Below are positions 1 to 8,182 of a stretch of DNA of 63,910 nt, piece by piece. This stretch comes from an uncultured Oscillospiraceae bacterium (lineage in GTDB: Bacteria; Bacillota; Clostridia; Oscillospirales; Oscillospiraceae), in assembly GCA_900763685.1 (NCBI GenBank), contig CAAFLF010000004.1, positions 1 through 63,910 of the forward strand. The letters run 5' to 3'. The translations under genes and the position numbers were made by a program. The notes beneath the pieces are model-generated. The model was not told the origin of the DNA. It was given only the letters and a program-made list of their open reading frames with translations, and searched no databases. Position 1 is the first letter of the stretch. Each line of letters starts with the position of its first letter.

Positions 1-50
1 AGCCGCCCGCACGGCGGGCGGCGCGGCGAGCGGGCGAGGGCCCGCTGCCG

Positions 51-190
51 GTCAAGGGGGATTCTTTCCGAATTGAAAGAATCCCCCTTGACAATCCCGA
101 AGAAAAATTCTGGGGGCGCTTCGATTCCGCCCCCAGACCCCTCCTACGACCAAAGGAAGGGCCGCGGCCCTTCCTTTGGAAACCATCCCG
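51..190 (+). repeat. Triple-hairpin intergenic repeat, copy 1
   Basis: Three hairpins follow one another: 51-92 (18-bp perfect arms, loop CGAATT), 109-137 (10-bp arms beginning TCTGGGGGCG, 9-base loop) and 150-179 (a 30-base near-continuous palindrome starting CCAAAGGAAGGG). The same order and spacing recur at 20,888-21,027, and in reverse at 47,838-48,058. The inner part of hairpin 1 is conserved, while its outer arms differ from the other copies and still pair. No coding function is claimed. Reading frames that run through it look like by-products of the repeat. Bases 191-363 hold G-rich filler and no gene that I can support. Confidence 0.75.
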
Positions 191-363
191 AAGAGTACGG
201 GGGATTCCGGTACGAAGGACGTTGGGACGGGGGATGGGGGCAGGGCGATTGCGGGCGTTTAGGGCCTTTCGCCTTGAGGGAGACGAGGTTGGGGAGGGCC
301 TGGTAGTTCTGGCGCCGGGATTTGGTGGTTGAGGGCCCTGCGGGGGACGATGGACGAGGGATC

Positions 364-450
364 GGCACGCCGTACCTAGGGCATGGCCTCCGCCGACCAA
401 ATTCCGGAACGGAATTTGGGGCGTCGGTCAGGTCGTCGTGCCCTACCGGG
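364..450 (+). repeat. GGCACG hairpin repeat, long form, copy a
   Basis: An 87-base element starts GGCACGCCGTACC and ends in CGTCGTGCCCTAC. The outer arms GGCACG and CGTGCC pair, and an inner stem CCAAATTCCG/CGGAATTTGG closes on GAA. A second long copy lies at 4,744-4,830 with one base pair of the inner stem swapped on both arms. Short forms without the inner stem occur at five other places in the window. Confidence 0.75.
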
Positions 451-453
451 GGG

Positions 454-729
454 TCAGGAGCTTCTCTTGCTGAGATGGAGGAAGAGTCCTCCCAGGAGCA
501 GGAGGGCCAGGGTCAGCAGGAGGAGGACCAGGCCGATAGGTCCCGGCTCCGCCAGGGTCAGCGCGCGGAGGAGCAGGGGAAAGAGGAAGAGGGCGATCTT
601 CCGAAAGTTCCAGGACTCCGGCGGGTCGATGGTGGTCTGGGCGGAGAGCAGGGAAACGACCGCCAGGAGGCCGCCGGTGGTCAGGAAGACCTTTGCCAGC
701 AATCGGCAGAAGGGACCCTTCTCTATCAC
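454..729 (-). CDS. Small two-segment membrane protein downstream of dnaN
   Basis: A 91-residue protein that I do not recognise. Two hydrophobic stretches, about residues 10-30 and 45-85 (the second long enough for two passes), suggest an integral membrane protein with a short basic C-terminal tail. The start is a GTG that overlaps the dnaN stop as GTGA, the usual sign of translational coupling, and this is the main reason to believe the gene is real. It would be co-transcribed with dnaA-dnaN. In many Firmicutes the slot after dnaN holds a small S4-domain protein and recF; neither is seen here before the window edge. Function unknown. Confidence 0.55.
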   Translation of the reverse strand: MIEKGPFCRLLAKVFLTTGGLLAVVSLLSAQTTIDPPESWNFRKIALFLFPLLLRALTLAEPGPIGLVLLLLTLALLLLGGLFLHLSKRSS

Positions 730-1838
730 TCGGCGGACTTCAGCCGCACGGGGAGGACCATGTAGAGGAAGCGGTCGCTGCCGTCGGTGGGGACGATGAC
801 GGCGGGGGAGACGCCGGTGTTGAGCTCGATGGAGACGGTGTCCGCGGGGGCGTACTTCAAAGCGTCCATCAGGTAGCGGTTATTGAAGCCGATCTCCAGC
901 TCCTGGCCGTCGCCGGCGATGGGGCAGACGTCTTTCGCCTCGCCGTTGCCGGTGCGGGCGGTGAGCAGGACCCGGTCCGCCTCGAAGCGGCAGCGGACGG
1001 GGCTTTTCAGCTTGTCGGAGATGACGACGCTGACCCGGTCGATGGAGTTGATGAGGGCCCGGGTCTCGGCGGTGACCACGATGGGGTTCTTTCGGGGGAT
1101 GGCGTTGCGGTAGTCCAGGAACTCTCCCTCGAGACGCCGGCAGATGAGCTCGGTGCCCCCCACCTCAAAGAGGATGTGGCGGCGGCCCAGCATGACGGTG
1201 ACCTCGTCCTCGCTGTCGGCGCAGATGGTCTTCATCTCGTTGAGAGCGCTGCCGGGGACCACGAAGGAGAACTCGCCGCTGGCCTTCTCCAGGGGCTCCC
1301 GGCGGACGGCGAGACGGAAGCCGTCCACCGCCACCATGGTGAGGCGGCCGCCGCCGATCTCGAAGAGGGCGCCGGTATGGACGGGGCGGGCCTCGTTGGT
1401 GGAGACGGCGAAGGCGCACTGCTCGATCATCTCCCGGAGGGTCCGCTGCTGGAGAACCACGAACTGCTCGTCCTCCACCTCCGGGAGCTCGGGGTAGTCC
1501 GCGGCGGAGAGGTAGGGGATGTCGAAGCTGGCGTCCCCGCAGCTCAAATGGACGGTGCTCTTGCCGTCCGAGACGAAGGAGATGACGTCATCCGGCATCT
1601 TGCGGATGATGTCCCCGAAGAGGCGGGCGTTCAAGACCAGCTGGGCCTCGCCCGCGACATCCGCGTCCAGGTGGGCCCGGATACCGGTGGTCATGTTGTA
1701 GCCGGAGACGGTGAGGCCGTTGCCGGTCTCCAGCAGCAGGCCCTCCAGCGCGGGGATGGAGCTCTTGGGGGCTACGGTTCGGCTGGCCACGGCCGCGGCG
1801 CTCTGCAGCAGGGCCTTTTCACAGGTAAATTTCATCAT
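726..1838 (-). CDS. dnaN: DNA polymerase III beta subunit (sliding clamp)
   Basis: A 370-residue clamp that encircles DNA and tethers polymerase III and other repair and replication proteins. Length matches the family (about 366-380), with three repeated clamp folds of roughly 120 residues each. The N-terminus MMKFTCEKALLQSA and the C-terminal MVLPVRL, part of the hydrophobic client-binding cleft, are typical. It follows dnaA on the same strand after a 271-base gap rich in DnaA-box-like sequences. Two adjacent ATG codons are possible starts; the first is used here. Its stop overlaps the start of a small membrane protein gene. Confidence 0.97.
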   Translation of the reverse strand: MMKFTCEKALLQSAAAVASRTVAPKSSIPALEGLLLETGNGLTVSGYNMTTGIRAHLDADVAGEAQLVLNARLFGDIIRKMPDDVISFVSDGKSTVHLSCGDASFDIPYLSAADYPELPEVEDEQFVVLQQRTLREMIEQCAFAVSTNEARPVHTGALFEIGGGRLTMVAVDGFRLAVRREPLEKASGEFSFVVPGSALNEMKTICADSEDEVTVMLGRRHILFEVGGTELICRRLEGEFLDYRNAIPRKNPIVVTAETRALINSIDRVSVVISDKLKSPVRCRFEADRVLLTARTGNGEAKDVCPIAGDGQELEIGFNNRYLMDALKYAPADTVSIELNTGVSPAVIVPTDGSDRFLYMVLPVRLKSAE

Positions 1839-2109
1839 AGGAGCGATCGTCCTTTCCTGGAAGGATGCCTTTTTCAGAAAAGAAAAAGGAAACGTTTTTT
1901 AGCAATAGACGTAGTAGGGGGAAAACTTTGTGGAAAACGTGGAAAAAGGGCGAAAGTACGCGGGATAGAGCGTCCACAGACCCTAGGGAAAGGCTGTGGA
2001 AGATTTGCACGGTTTTTCCACGAAGAAAAACGAGGGGAAGGTTATCAACAGTCGTAGTAGTCGTAATCCACGGGAAACGTGGGAAAAGAGTGCAACGGAG
2101 GGGAGGCTT
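1839..2109. other. Candidate replication origin (oriC) between dnaA and dnaN
   Basis: This gap holds a cluster of sequences one or two bases away from the DnaA box TTATCCACA: TGTGGAAAA (1,929-1,937), CGTGGAAAA (1,938-1,946), TGTGGAAGA (near 1,995), TTTTCCACG (2,014-2,022), TTATCAACA (2,042-2,050) and TAATCCACG (2,064-2,072). Two GTAGTAG runs, near 1,909 and 2,054, resemble the DnaA-trio element used for origin unwinding. The dnaA-dnaN gap is an origin site in many Firmicutes. No perfect consensus box is present, so the origin call is inference from cluster and context. Confidence 0.6.
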
Positions 2110-3432
2110 TTACCGGCGGGAGTTGATGTTGGTCTTGATCTCCTTCACGGTCTCGGCGAAGGTGGGGCTCTTCTTCATCTGCTCCTCGACCTTATCGAGG
2201 GAATGGATGACGGTGGAGTGGTCCCGGTTGCCGAACTCCCGGCCGATGTCGTCGAGAGACAGGTTGGTCATGGAGCGGATCAGGTACATGGCGATTTGCC
2301 GGGCCAGGACGGCGTCCCGGTTGCGCTGCTGGCCCCGGAGGACGGCCTCGTCCAGGTTATAGTACTTGCAGATGTAGTCGATGATGGCGGAGGGGGAGGG
2401 GATGTACTCGTTGGAGCGCTTGAGCATATCCTGAATGGCCCGGTTCACCGTCTCCTCGTCCGCCGTGGAGCCCAGAAGGTCCTTGTAGGCCTTGATCTTA
2501 TTCACCGTGCCCTCCAGCTGGCGGACGTTGGCGGTGACGTTCTCCGCGATGTAGGAGGCGATCTTGTCCGGCAGGTCCAGGCCCATCATGGCGGCCTTGT
2601 TTTTGACGATGGCCATTCGGGTCTCGAAGTCCGGGGGGGAGACATCCACCAGGAGGCCCCACTCGAAGCGGGTCATGAGCCGGTCCTCCAGCTGGGTCAT
2701 CTCGTGGGGGGGCCGGTCGGAGGTCAGGACGATCTGCTTGCCGGACTCGTAGAGGGTGTTGAAGGTGTGGAAGAACTCCTCCTGGGTCTGCTTGCGGCCG
2801 GCGATGAACTGGACATCGTCCACGAGTAAGAGGTCCGCCTGGCGGTACTTCTCCCGCATCTCGGCGCTCTTGGCGGGGCCCGCCTGGATGGCGGCCACCA
2901 GCTCGTTCGTAAGGTCGTCGCCCTTGACGTAGGCGATGCGGGCGTTGCGGTTTCTTTGGCGGATGACGTGGGCGATGGCGTAGATCAGGTGGGTCTTGCC
3001 CAGGCCGGAGTCCCCGTAGATGAAGAGGGGGTTATAGTTCTGGGCCGGGTTCTGGGCCACCGCCTGGGCGGCGGCGTAGGCCAGCTTGTTGCTGGGGCCC
3101 ACCACGAAGGTATCGAAGGTGAACTCGTCGTTGGGGTCGAAGCACTTGTTCCGGGACGGCTCGCCCCCCAGGAAGGAACGGTAGCCGTCCTCATCCAGGA
3201 GGGAGACGGCGATGTCCCCGGAGAAGAGGTCCTTCAGGGAGGCCTGGATGTTCTTCACGAAGAGGGACTGGACATAGCCCCGCTTGAAATCGTTGGGGCA
3301 GTAGAGGAAGAGGGTGCCGTCCCGGAGGTCCAGGGGCGTGATCTCGTCAAACCAGGTGCGGATAGTGGTCTCCGAGAGCTCCGAGCGGAGCTGCTGGAGG
3401 ACGCTCTTCCACACGTCCGCGATGGAATTCAA
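2110..3432 (-). CDS. dnaA: Chromosomal replication initiator DnaA
   Basis: DnaA binds DnaA boxes and opens the origin in its ATP form. The start chosen is TTG at 3,432, preceded by GAGGTG seven bases upstream, giving 440 residues beginning NSIADVWKSV as in Bacillus-type DnaA. A longer frame exists upstream but has no ribosome site. Domain I is about residues 1-75 and domain II is a short linker (about 80-105). The AAA+ domain has Walker A GDSGLGKT (140-147) and Walker B LLVDDVQF (202-209). Domain IV carries the DNA-binding signature RDHSTVIHS (403-411). A sigma-A promoter lies about 85 bases upstream. Confidence 0.97.
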   Translation of the reverse strand: MNSIADVWKSVLQQLRSELSETTIRTWFDEITPLDLRDGTLFLYCPNDFKRGYVQSLFVKNIQASLKDLFSGDIAVSLLDEDGYRSFLGGEPSRNKCFDPNDEFTFDTFVVGPSNKLAYAAAQAVAQNPAQNYNPLFIYGDSGLGKTHLIYAIAHVIRQRNRNARIAYVKGDDLTNELVAAIQAGPAKSAEMREKYRQADLLLVDDVQFIAGRKQTQEEFFHTFNTLYESGKQIVLTSDRPPHEMTQLEDRLMTRFEWGLLVDVSPPDFETRMAIVKNKAAMMGLDLPDKIASYIAENVTANVRQLEGTVNKIKAYKDLLGSTADEETVNRAIQDMLKRSNEYIPSPSAIIDYICKYYNLDEAVLRGQQRNRDAVLARQIAMYLIRSMTNLSLDDIGREFGNRDHSTVIHSLDKVEEQMKKSPTFAETVKEIKTNINSRR

Positions 3433-3516
3433 ATGGAAACACCTCGTTTTCTTTCTTGGCGGTCTTGGAAGCTGGGCCCGGAAGACCTTCCCCCGGGCGG
3501 TTTTTATCCAATAATA

Positions 3517-3545
3517 AATATACCACAAAAGCAGGGGGAAGACAA
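3517..3545 (-). promoter_or_regulatory. Sigma-A promoter of dnaA
   Basis: On the minus strand TTGTCT and TATATT are separated by exactly 17 bases and point at dnaA. It sits in an unusually AT-rich stretch, back to back with the rpmH promoter on the other strand. The rest of the 3,433-3,792 gap holds only the leaders of dnaA and rpmH. Confidence 0.7.
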
Positions 3546-3633
3546 TACTTATTCTAAATATAAAGGCATGACTTTTCCCCGGGGGAAGGGGGGAAAGGGG
3601 GCGGGAAAATCCCGAAAAGTCGTGAAATTATGG

Positions 3634-3662
3634 TTGACACCCCGGAAAAAAGACGGTATACT
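3634..3662 (+). promoter_or_regulatory. Sigma-A promoter of the rpmH operon
   Basis: Consensus TTGACA, a 17-base spacer, then TATACT. The transcript would begin near 3,669 inside a small hairpin (GCGTCC/GGACGC, about 3,669-3,685) and carry a leader of about 120 bases before rpmH. Confidence 0.85.
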
Positions 3663-3792
3663 GAACGATGCGTCCTCATAGGACGCCTGAATCAGTGTGC
3701 CGCGGGGAGGGGAGACTCTTCCCGTCGGGCAGTGCCGCCGGTGTCAGCGCGAGAGCCGGTGGTCTTTCAATCAATCAGGGAGGTGTTTCCGC

Positions 3793-3933
3793 ATGGCAAC
3801 CAAACGTACCTATCAGCCCAAGAAGCTGCACCGCTCCAAGGTCCACGGCTTCCGCAAGCGCATGGCTACCGCCGATGGCCGCAAGGTCCTTGCCCGCCGT
3901 CGTGCCAAGGGCCGCGCCCGTCTGAGCTACTGA
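3793..3933 (+). CDS. rpmH: 50S ribosomal protein L34
   Basis: A 46-residue, very basic ribosomal protein of the large subunit. [20 protein letters not shown] and the Arg/Lys-rich C-terminus are the L34 signature. The start follows a strong GGGAGGTG ribosome site at 3,778-3,785; frames beginning upstream of it are extensions with no support. It is first in the conserved rpmH-rnpA-yidD-yidC-jag block that lies beside the origin in most bacteria, and is driven by a consensus promoter at 3,634-3,662. Confidence 0.97.
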   Translation: MATKRTYQPKKLHRSKVHGFRKRMATADGRKVLARRRAKGRARLSY

Positions 3934-4053
3934 TCACGGCCGCACGGGAACAGAGATCATAAACCCTTCAGGGACGGTGGGAGCTTCCATTCCTCCGTCC
4001 CTATTGGAGTATCCGGGGGCGAAAGCCATTTTTTCCGCGAGGGAGGCGAGGGC

Positions 4054-4401
4054 GTGAAGGCCGCTGTGACACTGAAGGAAAACCGGGACTTCCGCCGCCT
4101 CTACCGCAAGGGGGCCACGGCGGTGGACCGCTGCATGGTGCTCTATTGCCGCCGCAATAACCTGGGGAGGAACCGCTACGGCTTCACCGTCTCCACGAAG
4201 CTGGGCAAGGCCGTGGTCCGCAACCGGGCCCGGCGGCGCCTGCGGGAGACCGTCCGGCTGGAGGAGGGAAACCTCACCCCCGGCTGGGACATCGTGGTGG
4301 TGGCGAGAGGGCGGACCCTCTCCGAGCCCTTCCCCCGGCTGCGGGAGAGCTACCGAAAGCTCTGCGGGCAGCTCCACATGCTGCGGGAGGACGGGAAATG
4401 A
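4054..4401 (+). CDS. rnpA: Ribonuclease P protein component
   Basis: The 115-residue protein subunit of RNase P, which helps the RNA subunit cleave 5' leaders from precursor tRNAs. It shows the family's basic RNR motif, [10 protein letters not shown] (residues 56-65), and the N-terminal [11 protein letters not shown]. The start is GTG at 4,054 behind a GGGAGGCG ribosome site. It follows rpmH after 120 bases and overlaps yidD by four bases (ATGA), so the three are likely one transcript. The RNA partner (rnpB) is not in the window. Confidence 0.95.
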   Translation: MKAAVTLKENRDFRRLYRKGATAVDRCMVLYCRRNNLGRNRYGFTVSTKLGKAVVRNRARRRLRETVRLEEGNLTPGWDIVVVARGRTLSEPFPRLRESYRKLCGQLHMLREDGK

Positions 4402-4607
4402 AGCGTCTTCTCATCGCGCTTGTGAGGTTCTACCGGAGGAATATCTCCCCCTGGCGGCCGCCCTGCTGCCGCTACATCCCCACCTGCTCCCAGTACGCCC
4501 TGGAGGCCCTGGAGAAGTATGGGGCCCTGAAGGGGAGCTGGCTGGCGCTGCGGAGGATCCTGCGGTGCCATCCCTTCCACAAGGGAGGGTATGACCCGGT
4601 GCCGTGA
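4398..4607 (+). CDS. yidD: Membrane protein insertion efficiency factor YidD
   Basis: A 69-residue protein with the conserved [19 protein letters not shown] core and the C-terminal [12 protein letters not shown] that define the YidD family. YidD is a small amphipathic inner-face protein reported to aid YidC-dependent insertion of membrane proteins. It overlaps rnpA by four bases, the usual arrangement. Unlike many relatives it is not directly followed by yidC: 409 bases intervene, holding a hairpin repeat. Confidence 0.93.
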   Translation: MKRLLIALVRFYRRNISPWRPPCCRYIPTCSQYALEALEKYGALKGSWLALRRILRCHPFHKGGYDPVP

Positions 4608-4743
4608 GGCAGCGATGGTCTTTCTCCGCCATAGCTTCGTTGTTTTCCCTTGAAATCCAGAAAGGATTCCCGCGGGAAAACGCCTCGCTCTGACGAAGAA
4701 ATCCTCATCGCGGGGTCTTTCGCGGCAATGGAAGTCCAGACGC

Positions 4744-4830
4744 GGCACGCCGTACCTAAGGCATGGCCTCCGCCGACCAAATTTCGTGCCGAAATTTGGG
4801 GCGTCGGTCAGGTCGTCGTGCCCTACGGGG
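4744..4830 (+). repeat. GGCACG hairpin repeat, long form, copy b
   Basis: This element is nearly identical to 364-450, with the same length and outer arms. The inner stem reads CCAAATTTCG/CGAAATTTGG around TGC, so one pair changed from C-G to T-A on both arms relative to copy a. It sits between yidD and yidC. The rest of the 4,608-5,016 gap has no gene that I can see; the yidC ribosome site TCGGAGGAAAG is at its end. Confidence 0.75.
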
Positions 4831-5016
4831 GACGGGAGTTCCGTTCGTTTGATCTTTGGTTCTCAAATATCCCAGCGGGGCGCTTTCCGGAGGGTTTCCG
4901 GGGTGGGCCCCTTCTTTCCCTGCCGGGAGGTCCCGGCCTTTCCCCTGCCGTCCGGAAGGGACGGAGGAGCGGCCGCTTCGCGCGCGGCCGCCGCACTTTG
5001 ATTCGGAGGAAAGTCT

Positions 5017-6174
5017 ATGTTTTCGACCCTTGGTTACTGGATCTGCTGGCCCTTCGCCTGGCTGACCCGACAGTTCTATGAGCTCACCGGTTCCTACGGC
5101 GTGGCTCTCATCCTCTTCACCCTGGTGGTGAAGCTGGTGCTGCTGCCCTTCATGATGAAGAGCAAGCGCAGCATGATCCGCATGAACATGGTCTCCGGCC
5201 AGCTGCAGGAGATCCAGAAGCGCTACGCCAACAACCGCGAGAAGATGGCGGAGGAGCAGCAGCGGCTCTATCAGGAGAACGGCATCAACCCCATGAGCGG
5301 CTGCCTGTGGAGCTTCATCCCCATGCCCATCCTCATCGCCCTCTACTACATCATCCGCCAGCCCATCACCCACTTCATGATGCTGAGCAAGGAGGTCTGC
5401 CAGTCCCTGGTGGAGAAGGCCATCGCCGTCGGCATCGACATGAGCACCATCCTGACCTATGACAAGGAGGGCGCCGCCGTCCTGAAGGACGGGCTCAACC
5501 AGTTCACCCCCTATGGCCAGATCAACCTGGTCAACGCCATCAACACCCAGCACCCCGAGCTTGCCGACGGCATCAGCGGGTGGATGAACGTGGATTACCA
5601 CTTCCTGGGCATCGACCTGGGCGCCTCCGCCTCTGACGCCCTGGGCATGATCAAGTCCGCCGGCCTCACCTGGGCCGCCGTTGGCATCATCGTGATGGTG
5701 CTGCTGGCCGCCGCTTCCCAGGTGGTCAACATGAAGATCAGCATGATGGGCCAGTCCAAGGAGGCCGCCGCCAACGCGACCAACAAGACCATGATGCTCA
5801 TCATGCCCCTCATGACCCTGTGGATCGGCTACACCCTGCCCGCGGCCCTGTCCCTCTACTGGCTGGCCCAGAGCGTCTTCTCCGCCATCCAGGACCTGAT
5901 CCTGAACAAGGCTTACCTCAAGAAGATCCGGGAGGCCGAGGAGGAGCGCGCCCGGGCCATCACCGAGGACCGCAAGGCCCGCCAGGAGGAGGCCCGCCAG
6001 CGCCAGATCCAGCAGCAGGCCGAGGCCAAGGCCCGCCAGCGGGAGCGGAATCGCCAGATCCAGGAGGCCAGGAAGAAAGGCGGCCAGAAGAAGGCCAGCA
6101 CCACCGAGGCCGGCCGCGTGGGCGACCGTCCCTACGCCCGTGGCCGCGCTTACCGGGAACATGACGACGAGTAA
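5017..6174 (+). CDS. yidC: Membrane protein insertase YidC/Oxa1
   Basis: A 385-residue membrane insertase that works with or without the Sec translocon. Hydrophobic segments are near residues 5-15, 22-45, 95-115, 220-245 and 255-285. A cytoplasmic charged hairpin between the first two main helices is rich in Lys/Arg/Gln. The C-terminal 90 residues form a strongly charged coiled coil (repeated RQ, AE and KAR runs) likely to contact ribosomes. No lipoprotein cysteine box is evident at the N-terminus, unlike Bacillus SpoIIIJ. It is followed 14 bases later by jag, its usual partner. Confidence 0.95.
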   Translation: MFSTLGYWICWPFAWLTRQFYELTGSYGVALILFTLVVKLVLLPFMMKSKRSMIRMNMVSGQLQEIQKRYANNREKMAEEQQRLYQENGINPMSGCLWSFIPMPILIALYYIIRQPITHFMMLSKEVCQSLVEKAIAVGIDMSTILTYDKEGAAVLKDGLNQFTPYGQINLVNAINTQHPELADGISGWMNVDYHFLGIDLGASASDALGMIKSAGLTWAAVGIIVMVLLAAASQVVNMKISMMGQSKEAAANATNKTMMLIMPLMTLWIGYTLPAALSLYWLAQSVFSAIQDLILNKAYLKKIREAEEERARAITEDRKARQEEARQRQIQQQAEAKARQRERNRQIQEARKKGGQKKASTTEAGRVGDRPYARGRAYREHDDE

Positions 6175-6188
6175 GGAGCGATGGAGCC

Positions 6189-7052
6189 ATGAGTTATATT
6201 GATGTCAGCGGAAAGACCGTGGAGGAGGCCCTGGCCAAGGCCCTGACCCAGCTCCAGATGGACCGGGACGATGTCTCCGTCCGGGTGCTGGAGCGGGCCA
6301 AGAGCGGCTTTTTGGGCCTGGGCGCTTCCCCGGCCGTCATCCGCGTTACCTACGGCGAGGAGATGGAGGAGGCCGTCACGGAGCCCGTCCGTCCCGAGCC
6401 CATCGCGGAGCCCAAGCCCGCCGCCCCCAAGGCGGAGCGGCCCCAGAGAAGCGAGCGTCCCGCCCGGAGCGAGAAGCCCCGCGCGCCCAAGCCCGAGAAG
6501 GCCGAGCCCAAGCCCGAGGCTGAGGCGGAGGACAAGCCCGCGGAAAGCCCCGCGTCCCTGACCCCCGCCCCCCTGGGCGAGGAGGTGGACGACGCCAAGG
6601 CCCAGGCCATCCGTAAGTTCCTCACCGGCCTTCTGGAGCAGATGGAGGTGGAGGCCGAGGTCCACGTCTACCAGCCGGAGAAGGGCCGCTACAAGGTCAT
6701 CCTGGAGGGGAAGAGCCTGGGCGCCCTCATCGGCCGCCGGGGCGAGACCCTGGACGCCATCCAGCAGCTCACGAGCTACGCTGTGAACCGGGGCGGCGAC
6801 CGCCGCTGCCGCGTCCAGCTGGACGCCGAGAACTACCGGGAGCGCCGGGAGCAGAGCCTCTGCCGCCTGGCGGAGAAGATGGCCGAGAAGGCCGTCCGCT
6901 ACCGCCGGAACGTCACCATGGAGCCCATGAACGCCTACGAGCGGCATGTGATCCACACGGCGCTGCAGGATACCCCCCACGTGACCACCTATTCCACGGG
7001 GGTGGATCCCAACCGGAGAGTCATTATTTCCTACGACCGGAATAAGGTCTGA
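6189..7052 (+). CDS. khpB: RNA-binding protein Jag/KhpB
   Basis: A 287-residue RNA-binding protein found next to yidC in Gram-positive bacteria and linked to cell elongation, division and sporulation control. The Jag_N domain is at residues 1-52 (VSGKTVEEALAKAL, GFLGLGASP). A long Pro/Ala/Glu/Lys linker spans about 60-130. A KH domain carries the GRRG loop near 181, and a C-terminal R3H domain contains ERHVIH. The linker is longer and more repetitive than in Bacillus. It shares the transcript with yidC and is followed by a strong terminator. Confidence 0.93.
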   Translation: MSYIDVSGKTVEEALAKALTQLQMDRDDVSVRVLERAKSGFLGLGASPAVIRVTYGEEMEEAVTEPVRPEPIAEPKPAAPKAERPQRSERPARSEKPRAPKPEKAEPKPEAEAEDKPAESPASLTPAPLGEEVDDAKAQAIRKFLTGLLEQMEVEAEVHVYQPEKGRYKVILEGKSLGALIGRRGETLDAIQQLTSYAVNRGGDRRCRVQLDAENYRERREQSLCRLAEKMAEKAVRYRRNVTMEPMNAYERHVIHTALQDTPHVTTYSTGVDPNRRVIISYDRNKV

Positions 7053-7065
7053 GGAGAGAGGGAAG

Positions 7066-7095
7066 AGAGCCGCCCGCCCGGGCGGCTCTTTTTCT
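7066..7095 (+). terminator. Terminator after jag
   Basis: A GC-rich hairpin with arms AGAGCCGCCC and GGGCGGCTCT runs into a T-rich tail. It ends the rpmH-jag block. Confidence 0.85.
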
Positions 7096-7247
7096 CCCTC
7101 GCCGGACTCTTCCCGGCGGCCGGGGAGAGGAAGACCCGCCTGAAGGAGCCGGGAGCGAGCCGTTTCCAAAAAATTTTCCGCTTTCCGGGAACAAAGGGCG
7201 CGTTTCCTGCGTCCAACGGGACAGAAAGAACAAAAGGAGGGCCTTTT

Positions 7248-7991
7248 ATGAGGAAACTGACTGGTTTGGCGGCAATTCTGGGACTTCTTCTGCTGGCGGG
7301 CTGCGGGCAGGGCAGTCCCGGCGCGGATGGGCCCGATCCCTGCGGGACCTCGGAGGACATCCGGAACGCCGCGCTTTTGGAGGCGGCGTCGCCCTTTGGG
7401 GAGGACTGGCAGGAGAAGGGGACCCTGGCGGAGTATGAGAACGGGTACATCTCCATGAGGCTGACGCTGCCGGAGGGCTGGGACTGGCAGACCGACCCCG
7501 CGGAGGACGGCACCGAGGGCATCCTCTTCTGGGACGGGGAGAAGCCGGACCAGCGGTTCCGACTCTCGGCCTGGCCGGAGGGCTTCGGCATGTGCGGCAC
7601 CGGGGTGGATTTCTCGGAGGTCACGCTGGCCTCCGGGGCCAAGCTCACCGAGACCCGGGAGGGGGACCGGTGGCTCATCCTGATCTTTGACGGCGTGCCG
7701 GGGAGCTACACCGTCCAGCCCCAGGGCGGGACGATGAACAGCGCCGTCTGGGACGCCAAGTGGCGGGAGCGGGTTTTGACCATTCTGGATACCGCGGAGC
7801 TGGGCGGGGACGCCATGACGGAGGACGAGGCCATCGGGAAGGCGGCGGAGGTCTTTTCGGGGGACTATGACGCGGCGTACGGGAGCTATGACCTGCGGAC
7901 CGGGGTGTGGACCGTGCGGTTTGAGAAGGAAAAGCAGGAAGTTGCCAGGGTGACGGTGGACCCGGAGGGGACGGCGGAGGCCGTTTCGTGA
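7248..7991 (+). CDS. Lipoprotein with a C-terminal PepSY-like segment
   Basis: A 247-residue predicted lipoprotein. The signal peptide ends in the lipobox LLAGC with the lipidated Cys at 19, followed by a Gly/Ser/Asp-rich tether. The middle (about 60-175) is beta-rich and unassigned. The last 60 residues (MTEDEAIGKAAEVF ... WTVRFEKEK) resemble a PepSY domain, which is inference from pattern only. The ribosome site AAAGGAGGG is clear. It stands alone between the jag terminator and the glycine T-box promoter, so it is probably a single-gene transcript. Function unknown. Confidence 0.75.
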   Translation: MRKLTGLAAILGLLLLAGCGQGSPGADGPDPCGTSEDIRNAALLEAASPFGEDWQEKGTLAEYENGYISMRLTLPEGWDWQTDPAEDGTEGILFWDGEKPDQRFRLSAWPEGFGMCGTGVDFSEVTLASGAKLTETREGDRWLILIFDGVPGSYTVQPQGGTMNSAVWDAKWRERVLTILDTAELGGDAMTEDEAIGKAAEVFSGDYDAAYGSYDLRTGVWTVRFEKEKQEVARVTVDPEGTAEAVS

Positions 7992-8147
7992 GGGGACGTT
8001 GAGGAGCCCGGCGGGGGACGGGGGCTGCACCCCAGGTGCGTCGCTTCGCTCCTCGCAAGGGCAGACGGGGAGAGGCGTTTCCCCCCTTTCTTTGCACTTT
8101 GTGGAGAACTTCCTCCGGAAAAGTGCGTCAAGGGGCGGCTTTCCCCC

Positions 8148-8176
8148 TTGACGGGGAGGGAAAAAGGTGTTATCTT
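8148..8176 (+). promoter_or_regulatory. Promoter of the glycine T-box operon
   Basis: TTGACG, a 17-base spacer and TATCTT. The -35 box lies in the right arm of a 9-bp inverted repeat (GTCAAGGGG at 8,127-8,135 and CCCCTTGAC at 8,144-8,152). The preceding part of the 7,992-8,365 gap, 7,992-8,126, shows no gene. Confidence 0.65.
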
Positions 8177-8182
8177 GGAAAT

